A stretch of 64,000 bases of DNA from Streptomyces sp. NBC_01689. Lineage in GTDB: Bacteria > Actinomycetota > Actinomycetes > Streptomycetales > Streptomycetaceae. Below, piece after piece: positions 1 to 47,100 of the stretch (position 1 is the first letter of the stretch; each line of letters begins with the position of its first letter). Made by a program: the position numbers and the translations under genes. The stretch is taken from assembly GCF_036250675.1 (NCBI RefSeq), contig NZ_CP109592.1, forward strand, positions 9,734,001 through 9,798,000, written 5' to 3'. The notes below the pieces were generated by a model that saw only the letters and a list, made by a program, of their open reading frames with translations, was not told where the DNA came from and made no database searches.

Positions 1-2477
1 CGGGTCATGGTGCGTTCTTGGAGATGAGCCCGCATCCGGTGCTGACTGTTCCGGTGGGGGAGACGGTGGAGGCGGCCGGGAGCGAGGCCGTGGTCACCGG
101 TACTCTGCGCCGCGGTCAGGGCGGACTCGCCCGTTTCTACACCTCCCTCGGCGAGGCGTGGACACGCGGCGTCGCCGTCGACTGGGCACCGGCCTTCACC
201 CCCTACACGCCCCGCCGGGTCGAACTGCCCACCTACGCCTTCCAACGCGACCGCTACTGGCTGGAGTTGCCGAAAGCGTCAGCCGCGGCGGATCCGGTGG
301 ACGAGGCGTTCTGGAAGAGTGTCGAGGACGGTGACCTGGAAGGGTTCGCCCGTACGCTCGGCATAGAGGACCAGGAGTCGCTGGGCGCGGTCGTGCCCGC
401 CCTGTCCTCCTGGCGCCGCGGCCGCCGCGAGCGTTCCACCCTCGACAGCTGGCGCTACCGCATCGCCTGGCGGCCCAGGCCCGCGCAGGCCGCACCCGCA
501 CCGGGGGCACCCGCCCCGGCCCTCGACGGCACCTGGCTCGTCGCCGTCCCCGAGAGCCACCAGGACGACACTCTCGTCACGGCCGCCCTCGACGCCCTGC
601 ACACCGCCGGCGCCCGGACCGTCCGGCTGACCGTGCCCGACTCCGCCCAGCGCGGCGAACTGGCCGGACGACTGCTCGCGGACCTGCCCGCGGACGTGAC
701 ACCGGACGGCGTCCTGTCCCTGCTCGCCGTCAACACCCGTGCGAGCGACCACAGTCCGGGCGTCTCGTACGGACTGCTCGGATCGATGGCACTCGTCCAG
801 GCCCTCGACGACGCCGCGATACCCGGCCGGCTGTGGTGCCTCACCCGCGGCGCGGTCTCGACCGGCGAAGGCGACCACGCCCCCGATCCGGCACAAGCGG
901 CCGTATGGGGACTCGCCCGGGTGATCGGCCTCGACGCCCCCGATCGCTGCGGCGGCCTCGTCGACCTGCCCGCCGGTGACACGGAGTCCGCCGTACACCT
1001 CGCGCTCGCCCTGCTCACCCCGCAGACCGGGGAGGACGGCGGCCGAGAGACCGAGTTCGCGGTGCGCGGGGGAGGGGTCAGCGTCCGCCGTATGATCCGC
1101 ACACCGCTCCCCACGTCCGCGCGCGACGACGACACCTGGCGACCGCGCGGCACGGTCCTCGTCACCGGTGGAACGGGAGCCCTCGGCTCCCAGGTCGCCC
1201 GGTCCCTGGCCGAGGGCGGCGCCGAACACCTCATCCTGACCAGCCGGCGCGGCCCCGATGCCCCCGGCGCAAGCGAACTGTGCGACGAACTCACCGCCCT
1301 CGGCTGCCGCGTGACCGTCGCCGCCTGCGACGTCGCCGACCGCGAGGCACTCGCCGCCCTGCTCGCCCAGGTGCCCGACACCGCGCCCCTCACCGCGGTC
1401 GTCCACACGGCGGGCGCGGTCGAGACGGCACGGCCGCTGGGCGACCTCGCACCCGAGGACGCCGTCGCCGTGATGCACGCCAAGGTCCTCGGCGCGCAGA
1501 ACCTCCACGAACTGCTGAGCGGCCACCCCCTGGACGCCTTCGTCCTGTTCTCCTCCGGCGCCGGCGTCTGGGGCAACGGAGGACAGGCCCCCTACGCCGC
1601 CGCCAACGCCCACCTCGACGCCCTCGCCGAACAGCGCCGCGCCCGAGGACTGCCCGCCACCTCGATCGCCTGGGGAGCCTGGGCGGGCGGCGGCATGGTC
1701 GACGAAGAGGTCGGGGAGCAACTGCTGCGCCGCGGCGTCCCGGCGATGGCCCCCGAACTCGCGGTCCGCGCCCTGGCCGGGGCGGCCACCGGCCGGGAGA
1801 GCACCCTCGTGGTCGCCGACATTCGCTGGGACCGCTTCCTGCCCGCCTACTGCGCCCACGGACACCGGCCGCTCATCGACGAGGTGCCCGAGGTACGCGA
1901 ACTCCTCGCCGCACGCGACGCCGCACGCCCCGACACCCAGGACGACGGAGCCGACGCGGCCACCGCCCTGCTGGCCGAACTGGCCGCGCTGCCCGAGGCC
2001 AAACGCCGACGCCGGCTCGTCGACCTGATCCGTACCCACGTGGGCGCGGTCCTGGGACACGGCCCGTCCGGCACCGTCAAACCCGGACGCGCCTTCCGCG
2101 ACATGGGATTCGACTCCCTGACCGCGGTGGAACTGCGCAACCGGCTCAGCGGGGTCTTCGGCACCCGCCTCTCGGCGACCATCGTCTTCGACCACCCGAC
2201 GCCGAACGCCCTCGCCGACCACCTGGAAGCGGAACTGCTGCCGGAGGCGAGCGGACCGGCCACCGATCTGCCCGCCGGTCTGCAACAGCTCGAAGCCGCC
2301 TACCGGCAGGCGTCCGACCCCGCCGCACGACAGGCACTCACCGCATCACTGCGCACACTGCTGGACACCTGGGCCGCATCCGAAGAGCCGGAAGAGGCGA
2401 CGGTCGACGAGGAACTGCTCGCCGCCTCCGACGAGGACATGTTCGACCTGATCGACAGGGAACTCGGGATCTCCTGA
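1..2477 (+). CDS. Modular type I PKS, 3' end (AT end-KR-ACP-docking); 5' truncated by window
   Basis: The frame is open from base 3 and continues upstream of the window; the ATG at 18 is internal to an AT domain. The sequence opens on the AT C-terminal region (GAFLEMSPHPVL), followed by the post-AT linker ending near 261. A KR structural half (about 290-1130) and catalytic half (about 1149-1690) follow. The KR has the NADPH loop GGTGALG, the catalytic SSGAG...Y...N set, Trp at 1569 eight residues before the catalytic Tyr, Gln at the A1/A2 discriminator and no LDD, which gives an A1-type (L-hydroxy) prediction. The ACP carries GFDSL with the phosphopantetheine Ser at 2115. An acidic helical docking tail ending [11 protein letters not shown] closes the protein. 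There is no TE, so the chain passes to another subunit, most simply the next gene 48 bp downstream. Extender specificity cannot be read directly because the AT core lies outside the window. Confidence 0.93.
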   Translation, partial: GHGAFLEMSPHPVLTVPVGETVEAAGSEAVVTGTLRRGQGGLARFYTSLGEAWTRGVAVDWAPAFTPYTPRRVELPTYAFQRDRYWLELPKASAAADPVDEAFWKSVEDGDLEGFARTLGIEDQESLGAVVPALSSWRRGRRERSTLDSWRYRIAWRPRPAQAAPAPGAPAPALDGTWLVAVPESHQDDTLVTAALDALHTAGARTVRLTVPDSAQRGELAGRLLADLPADVTPDGVLSLLAVNTRASDHSPGVSYGLLGSMALVQALDDAAIPGRLWCLTRGAVSTGEGDHAPDPAQAAVWGLARVIGLDAPDRCGGLVDLPAGDTESAVHLALALLTPQTGEDGGRETEFAVRGGGVSVRRMIRTPLPTSARDDDTWRPRGTVLVTGGTGALGSQVARSLAEGGAEHLILTSRRGPDAPGASELCDELTALGCRVTVAACDVADREALAALLAQVPDTAPLTAVVHTAGAVETARPLGDLAPEDAVAVMHAKVLGAQNLHELLSGHPLDAFVLFSSGAGVWGNGGQAPYAAANAHLDALAEQRRARGLPATSIAWGAWAGGGMVDEEVGEQLLRRGVPAMAPELAVRALAGAATGRESTLVVADIRWDRFLPAYCAHGHRPLIDEVPEVRELLAARDAARPDTQDDGADAATALLAELAALPEAKRRRRLVDLIRTHVGAVLGHGPSGTVKPGRAFRDMGFDSLTAVELRNRLSGVFGTRLSATIVFDHPTPNALADHLEAELLPEASGPATDLPAGLQQLEAAYRQASDPAARQALTASLRTLLDTWAASEEPEEATVDEELLAASDEDMFDLIDRELGIS

Positions 2478-2525
2478 GCGGAACCCCGTCATGGCTCCCG
2501 ATTCTCGAAGGGCTGACTTTTTGCC

Positions 2526-17677
<15,152 letters not shown>

Positions 17678-17685
17678 ACCACGGA

Positions 17686-17712
17686 GGCGGCCGTCCGGCA
17701 AGGACGGCCGCC
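17686..17712 (+). terminator. GC-rich terminator-like hairpin after the three-module PKS gene
   Basis: A perfect 11-bp inverted repeat, GGCGGCCGTCC (17686-17696) and GGACGGCCGCC (17702-17712), has a 5-nt loop and starts 9 nt after the stop codon. No T-run follows, which is common for Streptomyces terminators. It may end or attenuate the upstream PKS transcript before the sugar gene. Confidence 0.6.
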
Positions 17713-17783
17713 CCACCCCACCCGGCCGCGTGGACGCCCCGGCGACCACCGGCCGATCAGCCACTCGTCACCTGGATGGAACT

Positions 17784-18851
17784 GTGAAGGCTCTCGTGCT
17801 CGCGGGGGGATCCGGTACGCGACTGCGGCCGATCACCCACACGTCCAGCAAGCAACTGGTGCCGGTCGCCAACAAACCGATCCTCTTCTACGGCCTCGAA
17901 GCCATCGCCGAAGCAGGCATCACCGAAGTCGGCATCATCGTCGGGAACACCGCCGAGGAGATCGAGGCCGCCGTCGGCGACGGCTCCGCCTTCGGCCTGG
18001 ACATCACCTACATACCGCAGGGCGACCCCCTCGGACTCGCCCACGCCGTCCTCATCGCCCGCCCCTTCCTCGGCGACGACGACTTCGTCATGTACCTCGG
18101 CGACAACTTCGTCCTCGACGGCATCACCGACGTCGTCGACGAGTTCCGCAAGGACCGCTGCGACGCGCAGATCCTCCTCACCCGCGTCCCCGACCCCACC
18201 GCCTTCGGCGTCGCCGTCATCGACGACAGCGGCAACGTCATCGACCTGGAGGAGAAGCCCAAGCACCCCAGGAGCGACCTCGCCGTCGCCGGCGTCTACC
18301 TCTTCACCCCCCACATCCACGACGCCGTCCGCGCCATCTCCCCCTCCCCGCGCGGCGAACTGGAGATCACCGACGCCCTGCGCTGGCTGGTCGAGCAGCG
18401 GTTCGCCGTGCGCTCCACCGTGATCACCGGGTACTGGAAGGACACCGGCAACGTCAACGACATGCTGGAGGTCAACCGCACCCTCCTGGAACGCCTGGAG
18501 ACCCGCATCGACGGTCACGTCGACGAGGCCAGCGAGATCATCGGACGCGTCCGCATCGAGGCCGGCACCGTGGTGCGCAACTCACGCATCGTCGGCCCCG
18601 CCGTCATCGGCGCCGGCAGCGTCATCACCGACTCCTACATCGGCCCCTCCACCTCCGTCGCCGAGAACTGCCGCATCACCGCCAGCGAGATCGAGTTCTC
18701 CATCGTGCTGCGCGACTCCTCCTTCGACCGCATCCGCCGCGTCGAGGCCTCCCTCATCGGCCGCAACGTCCAAGTCACCCTCGCCCCACGCCTGCCCGCC
18801 GCCCACCGGTTCGTGATCGGCGACCACGGCCGCGTGCAGATCCCGTCATGA
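17784..18851 (+). CDS. rfbA: Glucose-1-phosphate thymidylyltransferase, long form (dTDP-glucose synthase)
   Basis: The enzyme couples dTTP and glucose-1-phosphate to dTDP-glucose plus pyrophosphate, the first step of dTDP-deoxysugar biosynthesis. The N-terminus carries the nucleotidyltransferase loop LVLAGGSGTRLRPIT and then KQLVPVANKP. Later come YLGDNF (metal-site Asp) and EEKPKHPRSDLAVAGVYLF. The C-terminal third (about residues 240-355) has a left-handed beta-helix pattern of hexapeptides (GTVVRNSRIVGPAVIGAGSV), the mark of the long StrD/TylA1-type enzymes of secondary metabolism rather than the short RmlA of cell-wall rhamnose synthesis. I chose the GTG at 17784 because GGATGGA precedes it, the family begins MKALVLAGG, and 355 residues is the usual length; an upstream in-frame ATG at 17730 would add an unrelated tail. 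It overlaps the next gene by 4 bp. Confidence 0.96.
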   Translation: MKALVLAGGSGTRLRPITHTSSKQLVPVANKPILFYGLEAIAEAGITEVGIIVGNTAEEIEAAVGDGSAFGLDITYIPQGDPLGLAHAVLIARPFLGDDDFVMYLGDNFVLDGITDVVDEFRKDRCDAQILLTRVPDPTAFGVAVIDDSGNVIDLEEKPKHPRSDLAVAGVYLFTPHIHDAVRAISPSPRGELEITDALRWLVEQRFAVRSTVITGYWKDTGNVNDMLEVNRTLLERLETRIDGHVDEASEIIGRVRIEAGTVVRNSRIVGPAVIGAGSVITDSYIGPSTSVAENCRITASEIEFSIVLRDSSFDRIRRVEASLIGRNVQVTLAPRLPAAHRFVIGDHGRVQIPS

Positions 18852-19594
18852 CCCCCGTACGGCTGCTCGTGGTGACCGCCGTCACCGCGGAACGCGAAGC
18901 CGCCGCCCGGGGCCTGGAACCCGCCGCACCCCCCGCCGAACACGCCCTGCCCGGCCACGTCCTGCGACGCACCGGCGACGGCACCGCCCCCGGCCCGCTC
19001 CGCGCCGACCTGCTCGCCGGGGGCGTCGGGCCGGCCGCCGCCGCGGCCGCCACCGGCGCCGCCCTCACCGCGGCGGCCCTGCGCGACGAGCCCTACCACC
19101 TCGTCGTCGCGGCCGGCATCGGCGGAGGCTTCGCCCCCCACGCACCGGTCGGCGCCGCCGTCGTCGCCGACCGCATCGTCGCCGCCGACCTCGGCGCCGA
19201 CTCCCCGGACGGCTTCCTCCCCGTCGACACCCTCGGTTTCGGCAGGACCACCCACACCTGCCCGCCCCGTCTCGCCGCCGCCGCGGCCCGCGCCCTCGGC
19301 GCCGCCCACGCCCCCGTCCTGACCGTCTCCACCGCCACCGGCACCGCCGCCCGCGCCCGCGCCCTCGCACACGCCCACCCCGACGCGGGCGCCGAGGCCA
19401 TGGAGGGATTCGGCGTCGCCGAAGCGGCCGCCGCGCACGGCATCCCCGTACTGGAGATCCGCACCGTCTCCAACGCCGTCGGCCCCCGCGACCGTGCGGC
19501 CTGGCGCATCGGCGAGGCCCTCGCCGCCCTCCAGGAGGCCTTCGCCGCCCTGCGCACCGTCCTGGAGAAGGGCCCCCCACCCCCGTACACCTGA
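18848..19594 (+). CDS. mqnB: Futalosine hydrolase homologue (MqnB), nucleoside phosphorylase/hydrolase superfamily
   Basis: MqnB cleaves futalosine to hypoxanthine and dehypoxanthine futalosine, which MqnC then cyclises in the futalosine menaquinone route. The 248-residue protein has the superfamily layout: an N-terminal strand (RLLVVTAVTAEREAA), a glycine-rich GIGGGFAPHAPVG segment, the ribose-binding EAMEGFG, and the C-terminal IRTVSNAVGPRDRAAWRI block. The SN and GPRDRAAWRI features are what I associate with MqnB rather than with MTA/SAH nucleosidases, which have ISD. The start overlaps the previous stop as ATGA with no clear ribosome-binding site, so translation is probably coupled to the dTDP-glucose synthase. 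A menaquinone enzyme between macrolide PKS genes is unusual. It is best explained by biosynthesis of a naphthoquinone attached to the product, with a spare or resistant housekeeping copy as the alternative. Confidence 0.88.
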   Translation: MTPVRLLVVTAVTAEREAAARGLEPAAPPAEHALPGHVLRRTGDGTAPGPLRADLLAGGVGPAAAAAATGAALTAAALRDEPYHLVVAAGIGGGFAPHAPVGAAVVADRIVAADLGADSPDGFLPVDTLGFGRTTHTCPPRLAAAAARALGAAHAPVLTVSTATGTAARARALAHAHPDAGAEAMEGFGVAEAAAAHGIPVLEIRTVSNAVGPRDRAAWRIGEALAALQEAFAALRTVLEKGPPPPYT

Positions 19595-19597
19595 GCG

Positions 19598-19664
19598 GAC
19601 ACGGCCGGCGCGAAGCGGCGGGGCCGGGCGACCACGTCGCCCGGCCCCGCCGCTTCGCCGTGTC
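19598..19664 (+). terminator. Very strong hairpin terminator between the mqnB-like gene and the giant PKS gene
   Basis: A perfect 23-bp stem (19610-19632 with 19636-19658) closes on a 3-nt loop. An outer stem, GACACG (19598-19603) with CGTGTC (19659-19664), is separated from it by a one-sided 6-nt bulge. It begins 4 nt after the stop codon. The symmetric stem would work on either strand, and it isolates the two-gene sugar/mqnB unit from the next PKS gene, which therefore probably has its own promoter. Confidence 0.78.
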
Positions 19665-19814
19665 CACCGCCACGTCCCCGGCCTGCGGTGATGATTTCCA
19701 AGGGTTTCCCCAGACAACCCGGCCGGGGCCACGGAAACCGTCCACCCCCGGGACATGCTGTCCAAGCCGCACCAGGCGCGACCCTTTCTCACCACAACAG
19801 CATGGGGGCAGTCC
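19665..19814 (+). promoter_or_regulatory. Leader of the giant PKS gene; probable promoter with nested dyad
   Basis: This 150-bp stretch follows a strong terminator and precedes a new PKS gene, so a promoter is expected here, although I see no convincing -35/-10 pair. It holds a nested dyad: GGTTTCC (19703-19709) and GGAAACC (19733-19739) flank the 10-bp palindrome CCCGGCCGGG (19718-19727), all nearly concentric. This could be an operator or an RNA hairpin. The ribosome-binding site GGGGG (19804-19808) lies 6 nt before the ATG at 19815 and decides that start over the in-frame ATG at 19755. Confidence 0.35.
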
Positions 19815-44009
<24,195 letters not shown>

Positions 44010-44030
44010 CCACGGCAGCGGACGCCCGCA

Positions 44031-44054
44031 CCGCGGCGGCACCCACCGCCGCGG
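44031..44054 (+). terminator. First intergenic hairpin (possible attenuator)
   Basis: A perfect 9-bp inverted repeat, CCGCGGCGG (44031-44039) and CCGCCGCGG (44046-44054), has a 6-nt loop, 21 nt after the giant PKS stop codon. No T-run follows. It could attenuate read-through or protect the upstream mRNA 3' end. Confidence 0.35.
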
Positions 44055-44066
44055 ACCATCCCCCGA

Positions 44067-44090
44067 CCGGAGCCGACCGCTTGGCTCCGG
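44067..44090 (+). terminator. Second intergenic hairpin (possible attenuator)
   Basis: A perfect 8-bp inverted repeat, CCGGAGCC (44067-44074) and GGCTCCGG (44083-44090), has an 8-nt loop and lies 12 nt after the first hairpin. Tandem hairpins in one short spacer suggest partial termination between the two PKS genes. Confidence 0.38.
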
Positions 44091-44165
44091 CCCTGGACCT
44101 CCCCACTTTGGCACTGGCTCCCGCGCGGCGGACACGGTCCGGCCCGGGTCAAGGAAGTGAGACAC

Positions 44166-47100
44166 GTGGCTGACGACGGCAAGTACGTCGAGTACCTCAA
44201 GCGGGTGACGGCGGAGCTGCGCCAGACCCGCCGGCAGCTCCACGAGGTGGAGGAGAAGCAGCGCGAGCCCATCGCCATCGTCTCGATGAGCTGCCGCTTC
44301 CCCGGCGCGGTGGCCACCCCCGAGGACCTGTGGCGGCTCGTCGACGAGGACGGCGACGCCATCGGCCCGCTGCCCGCCGACCGCGGCTGGGACATCGAGG
44401 ACCGCTTCGACCCCGACCCCGACAAACCGGGCACCTTCTCCACCCGCGAGGGCGGCTTCCTCGGCGACGCCGCCGCGTTCGACGCCGGGTTCTTCGGCAT
44501 GAGCCCGCGCGAGGCCCTCGCCACCGACCCCCAGCAGCGGCTGCTGCTGCAGGCGTCCTGGGAACTCCTGGAGCGGGCCGGCATCCCGCCCGCCACCCTC
44601 CGCTCCAGCGCCACCGGCGTCTTCGTCGGCGCCGCCACCTCCGGCTACGGCCAGGGCCCCGTGGAGGTCCCCGAGGACGTCCACGGACTGATGCTCGCGG
44701 GCAACGCCACCTCCGTCGCCTCCGGCCGCATCTCCTACGTCCTGGGACTGGAGGGCCCCACCGTCACCGTCGACACCGCCTGCTCCTCCTCCCTGGTCGC
44801 CCTCCACTGGGCCGTTCAGGCACTGCGGTCGGGCGAGTGCGACCTCGCCCTGGCCGGCGGCGTCGCCGTCATGGCCACCCCCGGACTGCTCTTCGAGTTC
44901 AGCCGGCAGCGCGGCCTCGCCGCCGACGGCCGCTGCAAGGCGTTCTCCGACGACGCCGACGGCACCGGATGGTCCGAGGGCGTCGGCCTGCTCCTGGTGG
45001 AGCGCCTCTCCGACGCCCGCCGCAACGGCCACCCCGTCCTCGCCGTCGTCCGCGGCTCGGCCGTCAACTCCGACGGCGCCTCCAACGGCCTCACCGCCCC
45101 CAACGGCCCCGCCCAGCAGCGCGTCATCGAACAGGCCCTGGCCAACGCCGGCCTGAGCGCCGCCGACATCGACGCCGTCGACGCCCACGGCACCGGCACC
45201 TCCCTGGGCGACCCGATCGAGGCCCAGGCCCTGCTGGCCACCTACGGCGGCGCCAAGGACGCCGAGCGTCCGCTGCTGCTCGGCTCCCTGAAGTCCAACC
45301 TCGGCCACACCCAGGCCGCCGCCGGCGTCGCCAGCGTCATCAAGATGGTCATGGCGCTGCGCCACGGCCGCCTCCCGCGCACCCTGCACGTCTCCGAGCC
45401 CTCGACCCACGTCGACTGGTCCGCGGGCCACGTCCGCCTGCTCACCGAGCCCGCCGACTGGCCCGACACCGGGGACCGGCCGCGCCGCGCCGCCGTGTCG
45501 TCCTTCGGCATCAGCGGCACCAACGCCCACACCATCCTGGAGGCCGCGCCCGCCGAGCACCCCGCCGGCGACGCCGCCGCGCAGGACGCCCCCGGCACGG
45601 CCCCCGCCGCCCGGCCGGCCCAGGACACCACGGCACCCGGCACCACGGCACCCGACGGCGCCGCACCCGACGGCAGCCCGGCCGTACCGCCGTCCCCGGT
45701 CGTGCCGTGGATCGTCTCCGCGCGCGGCGCCGCCGCCCTGCGCGGCCAGGCCGCCCGGCTCCTGGACCGCGTCACCGGCGAGGACGACCACGCGTCCCCC
45801 GGCATCGCCCACGCGCTCCTCACCACCCGCCAGCTGTTCGAACACCGTGCCGTCGTCCTCGCCGACGACCACGCCGCCGCGCTGCGCGGCCTGGCCCGGC
45901 TCGCCGACGACAACCCCGACACGCCCGACGCCCCGCACGTCGTCACCGGCCGCGTCCTGCGCGGCGCCACCGCCTTCCTCTTCTCCGGACAGGGATCCCA
46001 GCGCACCGGCATGGGACGCGAGCTGTACGCGGCGTTCCCCGCCTTCGCCGCGGCCTTCGACGCGGTCTGCGCCCACCTCGACACCGCCCTGGGCCGCTCG
46101 CTGAAGAGCATCGTCCTCGACGGCGCCGAGGGCCCCGACGCCCTGGACGGCACCGACCTCACCCAGCCCGCGCTGTTCGCCCTCGAAGTGGCCCTGTTCC
46201 GGCTGCTGGAGTCCTGGGGCGTCAGGCCCAAGTACCTCGTCGGACACTCCCTGGGCGAACTGTCCGCCGCGCACGCCGCGGGCGTCTGGTCGCTGGCCGA
46301 CGCCTGCCGGCTGGTCGCGGCCCGCGGCCGCATCATGCAGGCGCTCCCGCCGGGCGGCGCCATGATCTCCGTCGAGGCGACCGAGGACGAGGTCACCCCG
46401 CTGCTCGCCGCCCACGGCGGCGCCGTGAGCATCGCCGCCCTCAACGGCCCCCGCTCCACGGTGATCTCCGGCGACGAGAACGCCGTCGAAGAGGTCGCCG
46501 CCCAGCTGGAGGCCCGGCAGCGGCGCACCCGGCGCCTGCGCGTCGGCCACGCCTTCCACAGCGCCCGCATGGACGCGGCCCTCGACGAGTTCCGCGCCGT
46601 CGCCGAGAGCGTCACCTACCACGCGCCGCGCATCACCGTCGTCTCCAACCTGACCGGCCGGCCGGCCACCGCCGACGAACTGGGCTCGCCCGACTACTGG
46701 GTGCGCCACCTGCGCCGGCCCGTGCGCTTCGCCGACGGCATCGACTGGCTCGCCGGACACGGCGTCAGCCGGTTCGTCGAGCTCGGACCCGACGCCACCC
46801 TCACCGCGCTCGCCCGCGCCTGCCTGCCCGACGACACCACCGAACGCGTCTGCCTCGCCTCCCTGCGCAAGGACCGGCCCGAGGCCCCCGCACTGCTGGC
46901 GGCCGTGGCCGGACTCTTCACGCACGGCGCCGCCGTGGACTGGCAGCGCCTGCTGCCCGCGCCCGGCACCGCCCGCGTCGACCTGCCCACCTACGCCTTC
47001 CAGCGCGACGACTACTGGCTGCGCATGAGCGCCCGCGGCGCCGGCGACCTCTCCGGCGCGGGACTCGGCAGCGCCGGACACCCGCTGCTGAGCGCCGTCG

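Larger units (their letters stand above)
44010..44165 (+). promoter_or_regulatory. 156-bp intergenic spacer with two hairpins and the RBS of the next PKS gene
   Basis: The spacer holds the two inverted repeats listed separately. AAGGAAG (44151-44157) lies 8 nt before the GTG at 44166 and decides that start over the in-frame GTG at 44157, which overlaps the ribosome-binding site itself. I see no clear promoter. Confidence 0.4.

Noticed and set aside
17730..17783. Upstream ATG start for the thymidylyltransferase
   Set aside because: It would add 18 residues of unrelated sequence without a ribosome-binding site. The GTG at 17784 gives the family N-terminus MKALVLAGG and the usual length.
18848..19594. 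Identification of the mqnB-like gene as an MTA/SAH nucleosidase
   Set aside because: It is the same superfamily, but the C-terminal block has SN followed by GPRDRAAWRI instead of the nucleosidase ISD motif, which I associate with futalosine hydrolases. A profile search should confirm this.
19755..19814. Upstream ATG start for the giant PKS
   Set aside because: The extra 20 residues are not docking-like, and the ATG at 19815 has a GGGGG ribosome-binding site and the expected [13 protein letters not shown] start.
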